DNA from: Pteria penguin
Lineage: Eukaryota > Mollusca > Bivalvia > Pterioida > Pteriidae
Length of the DNA: 64,000 nt
NCBI GenBank assembly: GCA_035048485.1
Contig: CM068590.1
Span: 17,968,774-18,032,773 of the forward strand
Reading direction: 5' to 3'
Shown here piece by piece: positions 41,601 through 54,579 of the stretch (position 1 is its first letter; each line of letters begins with the position of its first letter). Below the pieces are notes generated by a model, which was given only the letters and a program-made list of their open reading frames with translations, ran no database searches and was not told the origin of the DNA. A program made the position numbers and the translations under genes.

Positions 41601-44600
41601 TTTAAGAAATCAAAATCTCAGACATCATTTAATACTAGAAAATTGCAATATTATATAGTTCTGTGATAAAAAACATCATTAAATACAAAAATATTGCAAC
41701 CTTTTATAGTTTTGTGGTAAAAACATATTGTAATTTAATTACCTCGACACACTTGGGTTCCTATTATCATAACGCGACACATCTTCCTTGTCAAACGAAA
41801 CTGATATTTGGATATTCTGATATCGGTCGAAATAATTCTATTTTTTTTACTTAAACTGTGCTATAGACAATTTTTAAAAGAGGTGGGAAAATTCTATTTT
41901 TTTTAACCTTAAATTGTGCTATAGATAATTTTTAATAGTAAATAGAGGTTGGAAGTGGAAGTAGTACTTTAAGCTACAGTCAAACCTGTTTTAAGCCACC
42001 ACTATGGAAAAAGGTAGAAATGTGGTCGCTTAAGGCGAGTGATCTTTGAACACATGCTGGCTGAGTTTGCGTGGACAGATGTAATACATACATTCCCTGT
42101 AACACTCACAACGATGTACTACAGTGGGAGTCATGGACCTCTGAAAGTCAGAGATTGAACCAGATGTCCTGGGGGGATGCCTCCTGCTTGGCTATCCACA
42201 CCCGCCATGACACCATAGTACTAAATGGACATGTTTTGCAGTTTCACAAGTGTATAGCACTACACACCACGGAAAGAATGATATCCACTAACAGGGTCAC
42301 TTACTTTTAGTAATGTACCTTACCTTAAAATATACAACTTACCACATTGAAGATTTTTTGTAAAATCACTTTTACAGTGAAGAAGAAGAAGAGTATGATT
42401 ACCACAATCAGATACTGATTTGTCTTTTTAGGAATGCATGATATCACATATCTCATGTACAAACTGAGTGGAATGAGATATTTTTCTGCGTGGTGTAATG
42501 TCCATATTAAAACATAGAAAAATCAATTGGAACCCCCTCCTTTTTCCCCTTTAGATTCGATGGGGAGCTACAATTGTGTAACATGCTTTTTTCTGTAACA
42601 ATTTTGATGCAATATATTGTTTCAAATGGATTTTCATCGGAATTGAGAAGATTTTGTTTTTGTTTTCCTCCCTGTTTCCCATAAATGTTTTGGCCATTGA
42701 CATATAATATACTGTGAACTGTATAGAATGTGAAAGGACGCAGTATTTGTAAAAGTCGTCCCCCGCTATGACGAGAACACTAGAGAATAATCCCTCTCAC
42801 GAACAATAAGGAAAAACCTCGGGGAGAACCTGTGCCGGACACGCCAAGCCTTTCCGCATAATAACCAGCAAGATCAACAATGTGTATTTTGTAATCAGCT
42901 TACCTTCAAAGGTTTACTGCGCTAATTGAATGCTCATCTTTAGCTTAATTAAACTCTCCAAATAAGAAGGGGACAAATCTTTCAGATTTCCCAATCTCAC
43001 AACAAAAGAATTTCCTTTCGGAAAATATTTGACCGGGTGGGGTTTGTATAGTAGGTCACGTAAATGACGTCGGGTGATCTACATTCTGTGTTTTGATTAT
43101 GCATCTAAACTGTGGTCGATGTACCGATATCTGATTAGCATTCACATTCGTCCAATCAGCTTCCCGTTCGAGTATTTTTCAATAAAACTACCTATGCATC
43201 AACAGTTGTGGTTGTTCTATCCTTTTTAAAAATAATTTTATATTATCAAAAATAATCATATTGCTTTAAATCTTCGTATTGTCATAAAAATGAATTACCA
43301 ACTGCATTATTAAAATCGATTTTGCAATCTAGAATTCGATCGCAGATGTATATGGCCACCGGGAGACGTTTACAAACTCCAGTAATGTGATTTTGGTTAT
43401 ATTTGTCAGATTGCTTGAGTGTAAATCATCTGAATCTTAAAATACATGTAGTTTCAAAAGGTATCAAATTGCGTTACAGATAATCGTGATTTCCGCAGGG
43501 AGATAAAATATAATTAAATAGAAGCTCTCTGACATCCTTAAATATGTTAATCTCTTAAAATAAAATTGAAGGAGTTACAGACACAAAATCCAAGTTTTGG
43601 AGTTAGGGGCGCAGTCAGGCGAGGGGCGTGAGAATTGCCGAGGTTCCCATCAGGTTCATGGCGGAGCTCTGGTTAGGAATCTCTAGAGAAGAGAGAAGCG
43701 AATCAAACCCTCGGCTAGCGAAGATGCGCAAGCTCCTGCAATTTGACGGTTTAAGACAAAAATCCGCAAATTCAACTCCGCAAGGGATTGTAGTCCCTCA
43801 GCAGCGGTCCAAATGGACTGTGTACCAAAAGCAGTACAGTCTTTCGGTAGTGGTCTGAAGGCCTTTGTTCCAATAAAGTTACAAAAATCTATGTACCAAA
43901 ATATGTGCAGTCCCTCAACAGTGTCGATAACGTTGCAGATCCAGGTCCACGACAAAACAAATAGTCCAATAGTCCAAGCGGTGTGTTTGTAAATATGCAG
44001 ATTTATCGCAGTTAAATTTGTGGAACGATTTTGCTGAACATTGGCTACAACATGAGTATCAGTCAAATATATATTTAATTAATTCATGGAACTGAATAGA
44101 AACAATGAAAATACTATTAATTATTCTAATTCATGAAAACAGCGAAACAATAATGATTTACAATAAATAAGTTCAGGTGTTTTACATAATGAATGCAAGG
44201 TCATGATAGCTTCGTGTGTTGGCTGATAATTTTCGTCTGTTGTTTACTTCTTTATCTGTCGCACGTCAATAAGTTCTTTGAAGTTTTCCCTTTTATTTTG
44301 TCATTTATTGGATTATGCGGTAATATTTTCGGTCATGAATATATCATTCATGCCTATTATTTATGTATTACTTAGTTTACTTATACTTCAAAGTAACTGA
44401 CATGATATCATGGTCATTGGCATAGGGGGTCTTGGTGAGAGAAGAAGGCGCTGCTTATAAAATAACCGATAACTCTGTCAGATCTGCCTGCAATATTTAG
44501 TTTCTTTACTTCAAGTAGTTGATCCGGGTTCAATTCCAATACTGCGCTGTTATATATAACAGCATCATAAAACAACAACAACAACGACGACAACAACTCT

Positions 44601-44749
44601 TTAAAAAGAAAAGAAAACCCACAGAAACAAAAACCAAACAACAAAACCAACCAACCAAATACTAGTACTTCAAAATAAAATGACGCCATTTTTACTGAAT
44701 GGAACTCGATGTAGCTTCTGTCAAGTCTGGTCCTGGGGTAGATTCCGAG
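38662..44749. other. Gene-poor stretch
   Basis: Contains a decayed V-SINE (39583-39828), a fragment of the CAGTCAAACCTGTTTTAAGC / GTGGTCGCTTAAGGC repeat (41975-42035), and a SINE-2 B-box fragment (44490-44560, GGGTTCAATTCC). A CCAAT-bearing, moderately CG-containing area near 43040-43200 could be regulatory. Overlapping open frames at 43628-43858 (plus) and 43683-44066 (minus) have no recognisable domain or splice context. I found no gene. Confidence 0.4.
39583..39828 (-). mobile_element. Decayed V-SINE
   Basis: Minus-strand order kept: GGACATCTGCCTGATGCATT, a degraded V domain (ACGACACCGATGGCATTGG), GGACCCAAGACCTTTCGTTT as B-box side, and AGTTAAGCTACAATTGGTCT as head. No TSD visible. Confidence 0.5.
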
Positions 44750-45155
44750 TCAGAGCAATGGTGGAGGTCTAGTAATGTACCCGCTAGTCACTGGTTACCT
44801 AGTCACAGCAATGGTAGAAGTCTAGTAATGTACCCGCTAGTCACTGGTTACCTAGTCACAGCAATGGTGGAGGTCTAGTAATGTACCCGCCCGTCACTAG
44901 TTACCTAGTCAAAGCTATGGTGGAAATCTAGTAATTACCCGGCAGTCACTAGTTACCTAGCCAGAGCAAAGGTGGAGGTCTAGTTATGTACCCGCCAGTC
45001 ACTAGTTATCTAGTCAGAGCAATGAAAGACGTCTAGTAACGTGCCCGCCAGTCACTAGTTACCTAGTCAGAGCAATGGTGGAAGTCTAGAAATAGACCCT
45101 ACAGTCGTTCACTAGTTATCTAGTCAGAGCTATGGTGGAGGTCTAGTTATGTACT
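44750..45155. repeat. 53 bp tandem repeat, 7-8 units
   Basis: Units contain AGCAATGGTGGAGGTCTAGT, AATGTACCCGC and AGTCACTAGTTACCTAGTCA. The first two are nearly identical; later ones diverge and one carries small indels. It starts next to CTGGTCCTGGGGTAG, a phrase also tandemly repeated at 17340-18010. Confidence 0.88.
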
Positions 45156-45499
45156 CGGGATTCAATCACTAAGCAACACTGGTTGTCACCATATACAAGA
45201 AATACTAATGATCTTTGTGAAAGGTTCAATGGAAGTTCACAAACAAACGGACTTTGACCGAGGTATGGTAAGCTGACACGATCACCAAATTTGTAACCAT
45301 GTAGCTGTACATAGGATTCTTTCCTTATTTCTATTTATTGAAAATACGGTTATTTAAACATTTGTATACGTATATGATCTTTAATTTTGCTTGATTTTGG
45401 ATCATCCACAATAGTTCTTGTTTTTGTCATATTTCGGTCACACTTGTTCTTGCAATTTCTTTACGAGTTATAGATATAGATTATAGTTATAGTTATAGA

Positions 45500-45965
45500 T
45501 ACATATCAAATATTGCGAGTTCGATCCCAAGACTGCGCCAGTATGTTTACAAGGTTACTTACTCCTCCTTATCTGTCGTGATAAGAATTGAAATGACGAA
45601 AACTCTAACCAACCAATGATATGACGTATAATAAACCGAAAGAAATATAGATACATATCAGAGACTGCGTGTTCGATTCCCGTATTGCGCCAATATGTAT
45701 ATGAAGTAGCTTGCCACAGCTTCTAGGTCTTGATATAGCTAAAACGTCTGTGAAAGTGGACGTAAAACAGCAACCAAACAACCAATGATATGACGTATAG
45801 TAAACCTAAGGAAATGTGGATACATACCAAAGATTGCTGGTTCGAATTCCGGAGTGCGCCACTGAATAAATGAGGTAGCTTACATCAGCTTCTAGACTGT
45901 GATATAACTGAAAAATCAGTGAAAGTCGACACAAAACAGGAAACAACCAACCAACCAATGATATG
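45500..45965 (+). repeat. SINE-2-derived tandem array, three ~170 bp units
   Basis: Each unit has a B-box-like core (GTTCGATCCC, GTTCGATTCCC, GTTCGAATTCC), TGCGCCA, the SINE-2 body (GATATA.CTGAAAA in the last unit), a GACGTAAAACA-like or GACACAAAACA tail, and then AACCAACCAATGATATGAC. That tail-plus-flank is carried into the next unit, so whole units were amplified in tandem after insertion. Only the 3' half of the tRNA-like head is present in units two and three. Confidence 0.72.
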
Positions 45966-47255
45966 ACATAAAGTTAATACCATGAAATGTTATCGACCGC
46001 TTAAAAGAATGAATATGTATTGTTTCGTAATAGATAACATTCAAGGGTTCATAGAATTGAAAGTTTTTATAGGGGTTATTTTTCGGACCTAGTATAAAGT
46101 GTCCGTCAAAAGCATTCATAATCGTAATTATACAAACAAAAATGTAGATATGCAATGTGGATTCCAATATATATTTAATGAGGACTTCAGTATAAATTCT
46201 GATCGTGACTGGACATGGAATATCCGAATTAAGTAGGTAAGAATGAGGAGAGAATTACAGATGGCTGGTGATTAACGGATGAACAATGTCAAAACATGGC
46301 TTTACCTGAACTAGAAACCTATAACGAATATAATATATTCCGGCCGCCGTACGTTAGAGTGCAGACCGCGCCGATTGTATATGACTCATTGCATAGGTAT
46401 GTGCGCCGTATATCATATAATGACTGAAATTATGATAAATGTATATAGACTTTTCTATGCTGTATATATTCTATACGATCCTGGGTTTTCAGGAGTTTAC
46501 AACGGGGGTGGGGTGAGGGTTGAGAACCAAAGTTAGAAAGGAGAAAATATTGTAGTCTTTTTATATATTGTTTTATGGTAAAAGTCGGGACGGGAAGTCC
46601 CTTTCGATTTCCCACATAGCCTCTCAATATATATTTCACACTTCGGGCAGTGAATTACATATTTATTCAGTATGTGTTAATAATATATTTGTCATTCTCT
46701 CTACATTTGCTTGACCCATGCAATGAGCGCAGATTGCAAATATATTATTATGAAAAGGTATTATGGAAATACGAATTCATATACGCTAATGATCCATTTT
46801 GTTGCTAAGTAACATATGTTCATGACTTTAGAAATAGCTATTTCAGTAATAGAAAAGACAAAAAACAAAACAAAACAAACAAGCCCCAAAACAAACACCC
46901 CCCCCCAAAAAAAAACCCCCAAAACAAAGAAACAAACAAAAAACCAAAGACCCCCCCAAAAGCATCAAAGATAAAAAGGTAAAGTTCTAAGCAATTAATG
47001 ATAAATATATTGATAAACAAGTACACATTTTACTAGATCTGTTTCAATGAAGACTACAGAAAATAATTCAAAATCTTTAGTAAGATGGCATGTAGTGCAA
47101 ATTTACATTCAAGGTCGAGAAATGTTGCAATAAAGAAGCTAATGATATTATTTATGGACTGTTTTATGGGTTGGTGGAGAATGGAGAATTATACATAAAT
47201 ATTGAAATTAACATCATGAGTATAGACTCGACTGTTTAAAACATGGCAAATCTTT
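45966..47255. other. AT-rich sequence with an A/C-rich tract
   Basis: The tract at 46856-46960 alternates AAAAC with poly-C runs. Open frames at 45916-46167, 46430-46639 and 46838-47026 have no recognisable content, the last being the tract itself. Nothing else identified. Confidence 0.4.
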
Positions 47256-48403
47256 TAATACGCCCGTCAAAGACAGACGTATTATCGTTCGGGACAGTAC
47301 GTCTGTCCGTCTGTCATACAATGTCCGTCCACACATTGTAAGCAAGATACGAACTGTGACATTGGGGCTAGGGTAATAAATGTTGGCAAAGTTGTTCGGT
47401 CATTGGTAATGATCAAGGTTACAGTAAAGTATACATTTTATTTTGGGGAAATCTGGTAGGTAAAATACTAGATGTACTATTGGGATTAGGATAATCAAAA
47501 TTGACCCATATTTTCCCCATAGGAATGCCTATTGTTTTTCAAGGTCATAGGTAAAGGTCAATGTTACAATGAACAGATTATTGAAAAACATTATAGGCAA
47601 GATACGGTATACTACTATACTGTAACGTAGGGGCTGGGAAATCAAAGATAGTACGAATACACATGTTTCCAGTAGTATAAGAGTCATATGGTAAAGGTCA
47701 AGTTCAGAATTAACTAAAGAGAAATATTCTTGTCCGACATGTACTTTCCAAGTGCTCCACTATCATATTTGGTAGAAATGTTTTTGTAAGAGGGTAGGGT
47801 AGAATATCATGACGTTGACCCTCTTCCGTACATTCATGTTCTACGTCATTGTCCAATCGGAACACCATCACCATTTATTACAAAAAATTGCGTATGGAAA
47901 TGGACGAGTTGTTACGATTGGGTCATTGTCTTAGAGACCATTTTCTTGTCCGGCCCATAATTTCTTGGCCCTTAAATAGCACATTTTCTTGGTTCACATC
48001 TTTGGGTACTTGGGCAAAAATTCTCATAAGAAATAAGAATACAAAGTTTGAAAGTTCTATCCTACAACGTGTGGTCTATCAATTCTTTTTAAGTGTGTCA
48101 AGATTTGTTTACAATTTGCATAATGTTGAGAACACGTTTCCGTTTCATTTATTTACTTTTGAATTAATTTAATAATTAAAAAAATAGTTTTTATCAGAAA
48201 GGGGAGGCTGCGCCCTTTTATGTGTGTGGGTGGTTTTTTTTTTTAGTATTTCTATTAGTGAATAAATGAATGAATGAATTTACTTATTATTTATTTATTT
48301 ATTTATTTGGTCTGTATTTAATTACGATGTGCAAACAGACCCACAGACCTACATACACACGACGCCATACCATAATTCGTCCGTCTATTACGGGCGCATA
48401 AAG
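47256..48403 (+). mobile_element. GCCCGTC-ended element, decayed core
   Basis: The left end AATACGCCCGTCAAAGACAG and right end CCATACCATAATTCGTCCGT with TACGGGCGCATAAA are inverted like those at 18320-19432. The core has diverged repeats around AAGGTCA and GCAAGATACG. The plus frame at 47849-48172 (107 codons) lies inside and has no recognised domain. Confidence 0.6.
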
Positions 48404-48475
48404 AAGACATGATGCGCCCTTATAAGCTTATGTATAATGTAAACAAGTGACTTATAAAAGAAATGTGATCGTGTG

Positions 48476-48666
48476 CATAGGCGGATCTAGAAAATTTTGA
48501 AAAGGGGGGAGGGAGGGGTTGCAGTCTCCCATGACTTATGTTTTGCACTATTCGGTCTGGAAAGGGGGGAGGGGGTTGCAGCCCTGAAAATGGTCAAAAA
48601 TGACCTTTTTGGTAAAATTTTCCGACCAAAGTGGGGTTGCAACCCCCCATTCTAAATCCGCCAATG
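48476..48666 (+). mobile_element. GGATCCAG-type MITE
   Basis: Ends CATAGGCGGATCTAG and CTAAATCCGCCAATG, with GTGTG repeated directly outside. The middle shares TTTTTGGTAAAATTTTC with other copies. A further degraded piece is at 48865-49000. Confidence 0.7.
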
Positions 48667-49515
48667 GTGTGAGTAATGAAATTTGATTTCTCCCTCGTCA
48701 ATTCCTCATTAATTTATGGTCAGATTTCGAACCCAAGTTATATGCTGTGGTCTTTCATAATGCATTGGATCATGGATACTTAAAGATTCGAACCCATAAG
48801 CTCCGGATTACGGGACAAACTAGATGTTGAAGTTGGCGAGGATGTCGATGACAATTCCAGTTGCCAGGGGTAAATCCAACAATTTTCAAGGAAAAAAGCG
48901 GGCTTCACTGTTTTCTAAAAAAAGGGCAAAAGGGGGTAATTTTTCCTATCTAAAAGGGAACGGGTTGCAACATCAGTAGCTTTCTCTGGATCCACTAATG
49001 GCCATAACCACTCTGAACTTTGTTGTTTAAGGTATGCTAAAACGTGCTCATGGTCCTCTAAATAAAAAGTAAAGTATTTTTTTCATGAAGATAATTATGG
49101 GTACTAGGTCAATAAGATAATATAAACTTTGTTGATGACAATTCTACAGCGATGTCAACATTGGTGTCAAAATTTTGAATATATGAATACATTATTGTTA
49201 ACTAATGCTTGACACTGCCTAAATTTGTCAAAACACACCAGGACCTGTAAGTGATTAAAAATGAAGTTTGGAGTGAAGAGGTTCCTATGGATTTATATCA
49301 TTGAATTTCATGCGCTAATTAAATTTCCACATGCCTTTTTATAAAGTGTATACTTTTGTCTTTTTAATTGCATCTCTCGTGACTGTATTAGATAAGATAA
49401 TTTCATACTTTTCATCACTAGTTCATATTTTATGATTTCAGGACAAAAGAATACTCTAGTATATTTATTCAAATTCCCATTTTTGTTGTTGCTATTCTTA
49501 TGTCCTGGAAATAAT
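48667..49515. other. Degraded repeat pieces, no gene
   Basis: 48865-49000 has degraded CAGGGGTAAATCCA and TGGATCCACTAATG ends of the GGATCCAG family. The remainder is AT-rich with nothing recognised. Confidence 0.4.
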
Positions 49516-49668
49516 AGCAGCAGCAGCAGCAACAACAACAACAACAACAACATGAAGAAGAAGAAGAAGAAGAAGAAGAAGAAGAAGAAGAAGAAGATTA
49601 ATAACAACAACAACAACATGAACAAGAAGAAGAAGAAGAAAAAAAGAAGAAGAATAAGAACAACAACA
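49516..49668. repeat. Compound CAG/CAA/AAG trinucleotide microsatellite
   Basis: Blocks of CAG, CAA, AAG, then AAC and AAG again. It yields long Asn/Lys or Leu/Val frames on both strands (49308-49743) that are repeat translation only. Confidence 0.95.
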
Positions 49669-49744
49669 ACATCTATTACGAATAACGGTGTTTCTCTTTG
49701 TAGAATATTCAGTAAGGCGCGAAACCGGACGTGAGTACCTCATT

Positions 49745-50000
49745 AATTGATCAATTGATTATTTTTTGCGTCACTCCACGGTTATTTCACGTATATGGTG
49801 ACGGCATCTGCCTGATGCAATGCATACAAAGACCTTTGCAACGGACCCACCCGAAGCAGTGAGGTATCTTTTACATGCTACCGTGACGCGGGGCCTCGGT
49901 TTTAATTGTCTCATCTGAAAGACGGAACATCGATGTGCCCACGGCGGGTGTCGAATCTGCTTACCTCTCGAACACCTCGTCCACTGATATACCCCGGTTT
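49745..50000 (-). mobile_element. Older V-SINE copy
   Basis: Minus-strand tail side (AATTGATCAATTGATTATTT), then TATGGTGACGGCATCTGCCT, GACCCACCCGAAGCAGTGAG, GGGGCCTCGG and GTCTCATCTGAAAGACGGA, ending in a degraded tRNA-like head. Directly adjoins a SINE-2 copy on its head side. Confidence 0.75.
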
Positions 50001-50002
50001 CA

Positions 50003-50145
50003 GTTTACGTCGCTTTCAAACAATTTTTTAGTTAAATTGTGACATGGAAGCAGGAGGTAACCAACGTCTTAAACATAGTGGCGCAATCTGGGGACCGTTT
50101 GCGCCACAAGCCTGGGGCTTAACCACTACACCAAGCTGCTTCATG
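50003..50145 (-). mobile_element. SINE family 2, truncated, adjoining a V-SINE
   Basis: Shares TTACGTCGCTTTCAA, TGACATGGAAGCAGGAGGTA, CTTAAACATAGTGGCGCAA and GGGCTTAACCACTACACCA with 36546-36718, but has a small deletion in the B-box region and no ATCA tail of its own. Confidence 0.7.
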
Positions 50146-50927
50146 TTCGGTATTTGATCATGTTTATTCTCTTATATCCAATTTAGACATGGGAGTTTTT
50201 ATTCTTTCTTATTTTATACGTAAAGATTGCAGGTTCCCGGAATTAAAATAAAAATAATAACTCCTCCCCCACCTTTTTCAGGCTTTCTTAACTCGTGAAA
50301 TGAAAGAGTCAAAAAAAGAAAGGGGGGGGGAGGGGTATTATCATTTCATTTGCATTGCAGGGACCTGTGGTAAAGGTCATAGAAACATACATGTCGGATG
50401 TGCCTGTGCCACGGGAGACTTTTACTCATCCTCAGAGCCCGATAAATGTTGTTAAAAAAAGGAAAAAAAAATATTTGTTGGTTTATAATTGCTTAACGCA
50501 GTATTAAGACCATTGCATCTGACTATATGATACTGGTAGAGTGTATGTAGAAGGGGGAGGGGGGCAAGGAACTTCGACAGATGCAAAAGCAGACCTTCCC
50601 GCATGTCCCAACCAGTTGTCGATCCTTCACTGACACGAGTGAGAAGTCATCCCCAGGCCTGTAGGAACCCCCTTTTTTTGCCGATCATGGGCCGAATTAC
50701 TTTTTTCGTCACGTTACGAAACGAAACATAATTCAGTCTTTGCTCCCCATACTTTTTGGAGTGCGTCCTACGGCCCTGACACCGAGTTTCAGTACAGCAC
50801 TTTTTATTCACGTGATCAGATATGCTGTTGTACGGAAAACCTTACAGGATGTTTCCTAACGAATCGGTATTAAGGGTGTTATAATAACTTTCATGTTAAC
50901 GATCCTTAACCGAGCGTAATATTAAGA

Positions 50928-51098
50928 CAGGGACAGATCCAGAAAGATTCGGAAAGGAGGTCCAATCATTAGTTGTAAAAGTATGACAAAGAAAATGGAT
51001 TGTGCTTAAAAAATAATCCAAGATGACTTTTTTCGGTAAAAGTTTTCTTAGAAAGAGGGGATTCCAGTCCCAGTAACCCCTTCTTGGATCCGCTAATG
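50928..51098 (-). mobile_element. GGATCCAG-type MITE, decayed
   Basis: Ends CAGGGACAGATCCAG and TTGGATCCGCTAATG, flanked by TAAGA and AAAGA (four of five bases match). Interior includes TTTTTTCGGTAAAAGTTTTC. The 111-codon minus frame at 50896-51231 runs through it. Confidence 0.6.
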
Positions 51099-52066
51099 AA
51101 AGATATAGGTCCGTTTTATCATGAAGCACCACTAAGACACAGGCGGGGGAATTCTTACAGGTCCTTGCAAAGTATCCAAAACAAAAACAAACAAATAAAT
51201 TACTATGACAAAAATATGAAATTCGGTCCATCCCTGTGAGGGCAAAATGAAACTGTTGTCAGGGAGGAATGTTATACAGGGAAAGTAGAACAGGCATGGC
51301 AATCTGTGGTTTTGGGGAAGATAAGTTTAACTGGCATTCCGCTTATTATAAATGACTTTTGTAACACATTAACATGCATATACATATTGCTACATAAAAT
51401 GTCATAAATTTCCCAGTAAAGTATATATCCATATACCACGGAACGATTGACGTCAGAATAAGCCGGCAGTTATTTATTTCAAAATGATCATACTTTAAAT
51501 TGAACCTCTTTCATCTCTGTCTTTGCCATTAATTTATTACAAGTGTCTGTCGAATTTCTCAAGTCATTTATCTCTGAAAATATGCTTCACTGAACATTCA
51601 CTGGACAAACATGTGCAATGTTCCATACATCAAAATCTATGTGTTTGTTGTCCGACTCGTGTGAAGAGTTCATACGGGTCTTTTCAAGATTAATGGACAG
51701 TGTTAACACGTGACGTTACTTAAGTATTGAAATTAAAAGATGCTTCAGATATCAAAAATGAAAAATAAACAGTTGATAGAAGGGAACAGATTCAATGATT
51801 TTCTGTGTCAACGGCCTCTTGGTGTACCTTCTGAACTTTTATAAACAATAAATACCGTTTCATATTCTCTAGTTTTAAAATCTGTTTATAATTAAGCTTA
51901 TTCATTCATTTATGTATGCATTGATTTATATACATGTACATGCCTTCGCTCGCTTACATGTATTACTAGTTATATTTGTCTGTAAATTTTTGATTGATTT
52001 GCTGGTAATTCATGATCATTTGTTTGCTATGCATTAAATCAAAACCTTTCATTCCATAAATAAATA

Positions 52067-52106
<40 letters not shown>

Positions 52107-52108
52107 AC

Positions 52109-52170
<62 letters not shown>

Positions 52171-52187
52171 ATAAATAAATAAATAAC
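52067..52187. repeat. (AAAT)n(AGAT)n(AAAT)n microsatellite
   Basis: About ten AAAT units, then about sixteen AGAT units, then more AAAT. A tetranucleotide tract of this length is expected to be polymorphic. Confidence 0.95.
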
Positions 52188-54579
52188 TCTTTCGATTTAT
52201 AATATTTACATGTATTTATGTTTTTAAGAATGGGTTTTTATCACAAGACTATGGGTATTAGTTTGATGACACACAATCAGTGCCCAGAGTCATTCCACTT
52301 GCATTGTCTGCCGCCCTGAAAATCGGAACTCCTCGGTCTTTTCCTAGGAAAAAAGTCCCTCAAGGAAAAAGACAAATCATTATGAATGTTGCTATAAATT
52401 TAACTTTGAGCGAATCATGCGACGTTTGATTTCTAAACTTGCAATGAACATCTACTCAAAAACGTCTTACTTTATTGCAATCTCATGTGATATGCCATGA
52501 AGATGTATGTAATGGGGCAGCCATTCATTTTTAAGGGGAGGGGGCAGGAAGATTTTTGTGAGCCGAAAATGTTTTTGCCTATTTTCAGAGCCGGAATTTT
52601 TTTTTTTACCCTATATTGCGACTCGGAATTTTTTTTATCTATTTTTATTTATTTTTTATTTTATTTATTTATTTATTAATTTTGCAAAGTCTTCTCCCTC
52701 CTAAAATCAAAGGTTGCTCTCTTAGCTACTGCTTCTTTTTCGCGAGGCAAAACGATGAGAAACCAGAATAAACCGATCTGTTAATTATCTTGCACTACAA
52801 TTACACTGTCTATGCGTTGCATAACTTTAGAGAAATTCTCGTCCTGGCTAAGTTTATAATATCACACCTTAAATCTGCCTAAAAGGAGGACAACGCCTAC
52901 AGACTGACAGGAAAGGCTACCAAGGTCATCATGTCCTTCGTCGGTATACATTCTTTGTCGTACACAATGGCTGAGTATAGAAAACGCATCATTCTTCAAG
53001 AATGAAATCAGCAATGGGAGGGGGGAAATGTCCGTCATAAAATTCATTACTCAGTATTGGAAAACATATCAACGCGATGATAAATTACGAAATATCATTA
53101 TTTTTTAAATTTCTAAACTTTGAGTAAAATATTCATAAATTAATATCTATTTAATGTGAAGCTAAAAGCAGGTCATTGTTCAGGACCCAATCTTATTTTC
53201 CCTTTTAGATCTCGGCGTAATCAAAATTGATACATTCATATTGAAAATGCTTCTAGTTTAAGATATCGAAGAGCTTAAGTGCTCAATTTGACATGAATCT
53301 GATAGTATTGTCTCGATACTCAACCCTGGGAACGAGATATTTCCCGTATCCCGTCTACGCACAACGCACTATTTTCTTCTGTGTGAATGCAGTGGTCAAA
53401 GCCTACTGTAGAATGTTTTTCATAAATACGGTATTTAAGAGTTAAAAATATTTTGATTTTGTTCTGTAAAATTGGGCTATCGTACGTTTATTATTACATT
53501 GTGAATTTCTGAATTACATGTGAAGAATGAATATTTATTTTAATATAGTTTGCTGGAAAAATTCATCGTTTTTAAATGCATTACTACCGTTAAACTGTTT
53601 ACACAGTGCCTTTTTCTAGCTGTCAAATTTTGGCTAATTTGAAAGCTATTAAAATTACTCACGTGCTCACTATAAAATTAGTCAAAATTTGAAATTTAAA
53701 AAAAGACTCAAGGATACATTCAATAGTTCCATTTGGCGTGTATATATGTAATACATTGAATATTAAATACGACCTAGAAATTTATAGAAAAAAAAAAGTA
53801 AAATGTATCACTTGTATTTGAATTTAACTCTTTGAAAAGTACAAAATGTAAAACTTTTTTCATGATTACATAATTCAATATTTTGTTGTTTACATTTGAT
53901 ATCTTGAATCCTAATAAAACTAAATAAATAAAAAGTTCGGGTCGCAATCGAAGGGAAGAGGGTTTGAATCTCTTTGCATGCTCGGTCAGCACGGATATAA
54001 ATGCACGATGATTTGAGTCTAAGGCCGGAATGTGTGTCGCCAAGGGATGAGATAGGCACCATAAAGTTCCCTGAAGTTAGCTGTTCGTAAAGGGTGTGTT
54101 TTGTCATGTTCTAATTTTTTAATTTACCTGAGGGGCCAAGTAAATTTTAAAAATTTAGAACATGATAGTTTGGAAGATAAAAATGTGAACCTGGTTCTGA
54201 TAGTACCGCAGTTATGGAAATGAGCATAATTTTGTATAAAAAGAAATATTTTGATGTTTTTGTTCTCTCTTAAGAATTTTTTGTCCATCTGCATGACAAA
54301 GCAAAATAAAACTATTTAGATATGCATGTTTTACAACGAAGTTCAACCATTAAAAGTTCTAGATGTTGACCACGTATAAAATATGTAAATATCATTATTT
54401 ACAATATGTATAAGAAACCAAGAGTATAAAAGGTTAAGATTGTAAGTAGACATAAAAATAGAGGTCATGCAAAGGAGGCATGCATGGTACTCGTGTACCT
54501 ATTTTGTTGAAAACGTTTTTAAATGTCGTTAAAACTCACTTGAAAGATAAATCCTGTACCTGAAATGAAAGTCACATTA

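Noticed and set aside
42071..42310. 79-codon frame with a WGDASCLAI stretch faintly recalling OTU-like proteases
   Set aside because: The catalytic motif is absent and the frame overlaps a dispersed repeat end.
43628..44066. Overlapping open frames of 76 (plus) and 127 (minus) codons
   Set aside because: No recognisable domain, no supporting splice sites, and both strands open together; left unassigned.
44750..45155. Regularly spaced direct repeats resembling a CRISPR array
   Set aside because: Whole 53 bp unit repeats with no unique spacers, in a eukaryotic genome; it is a minisatellite.
47849..48172. 107-codon plus-strand frame
   Set aside because: Lies inside a GCCCGTC-ended repeat and shares sequence with non-coding repeat at 38286; no domain.
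49308..49743. Leu/Val-rich and Asn/Lys-rich open frames on both strands
   Set aside because: They are translations of the CAG/CAA/AAG microsatellite.
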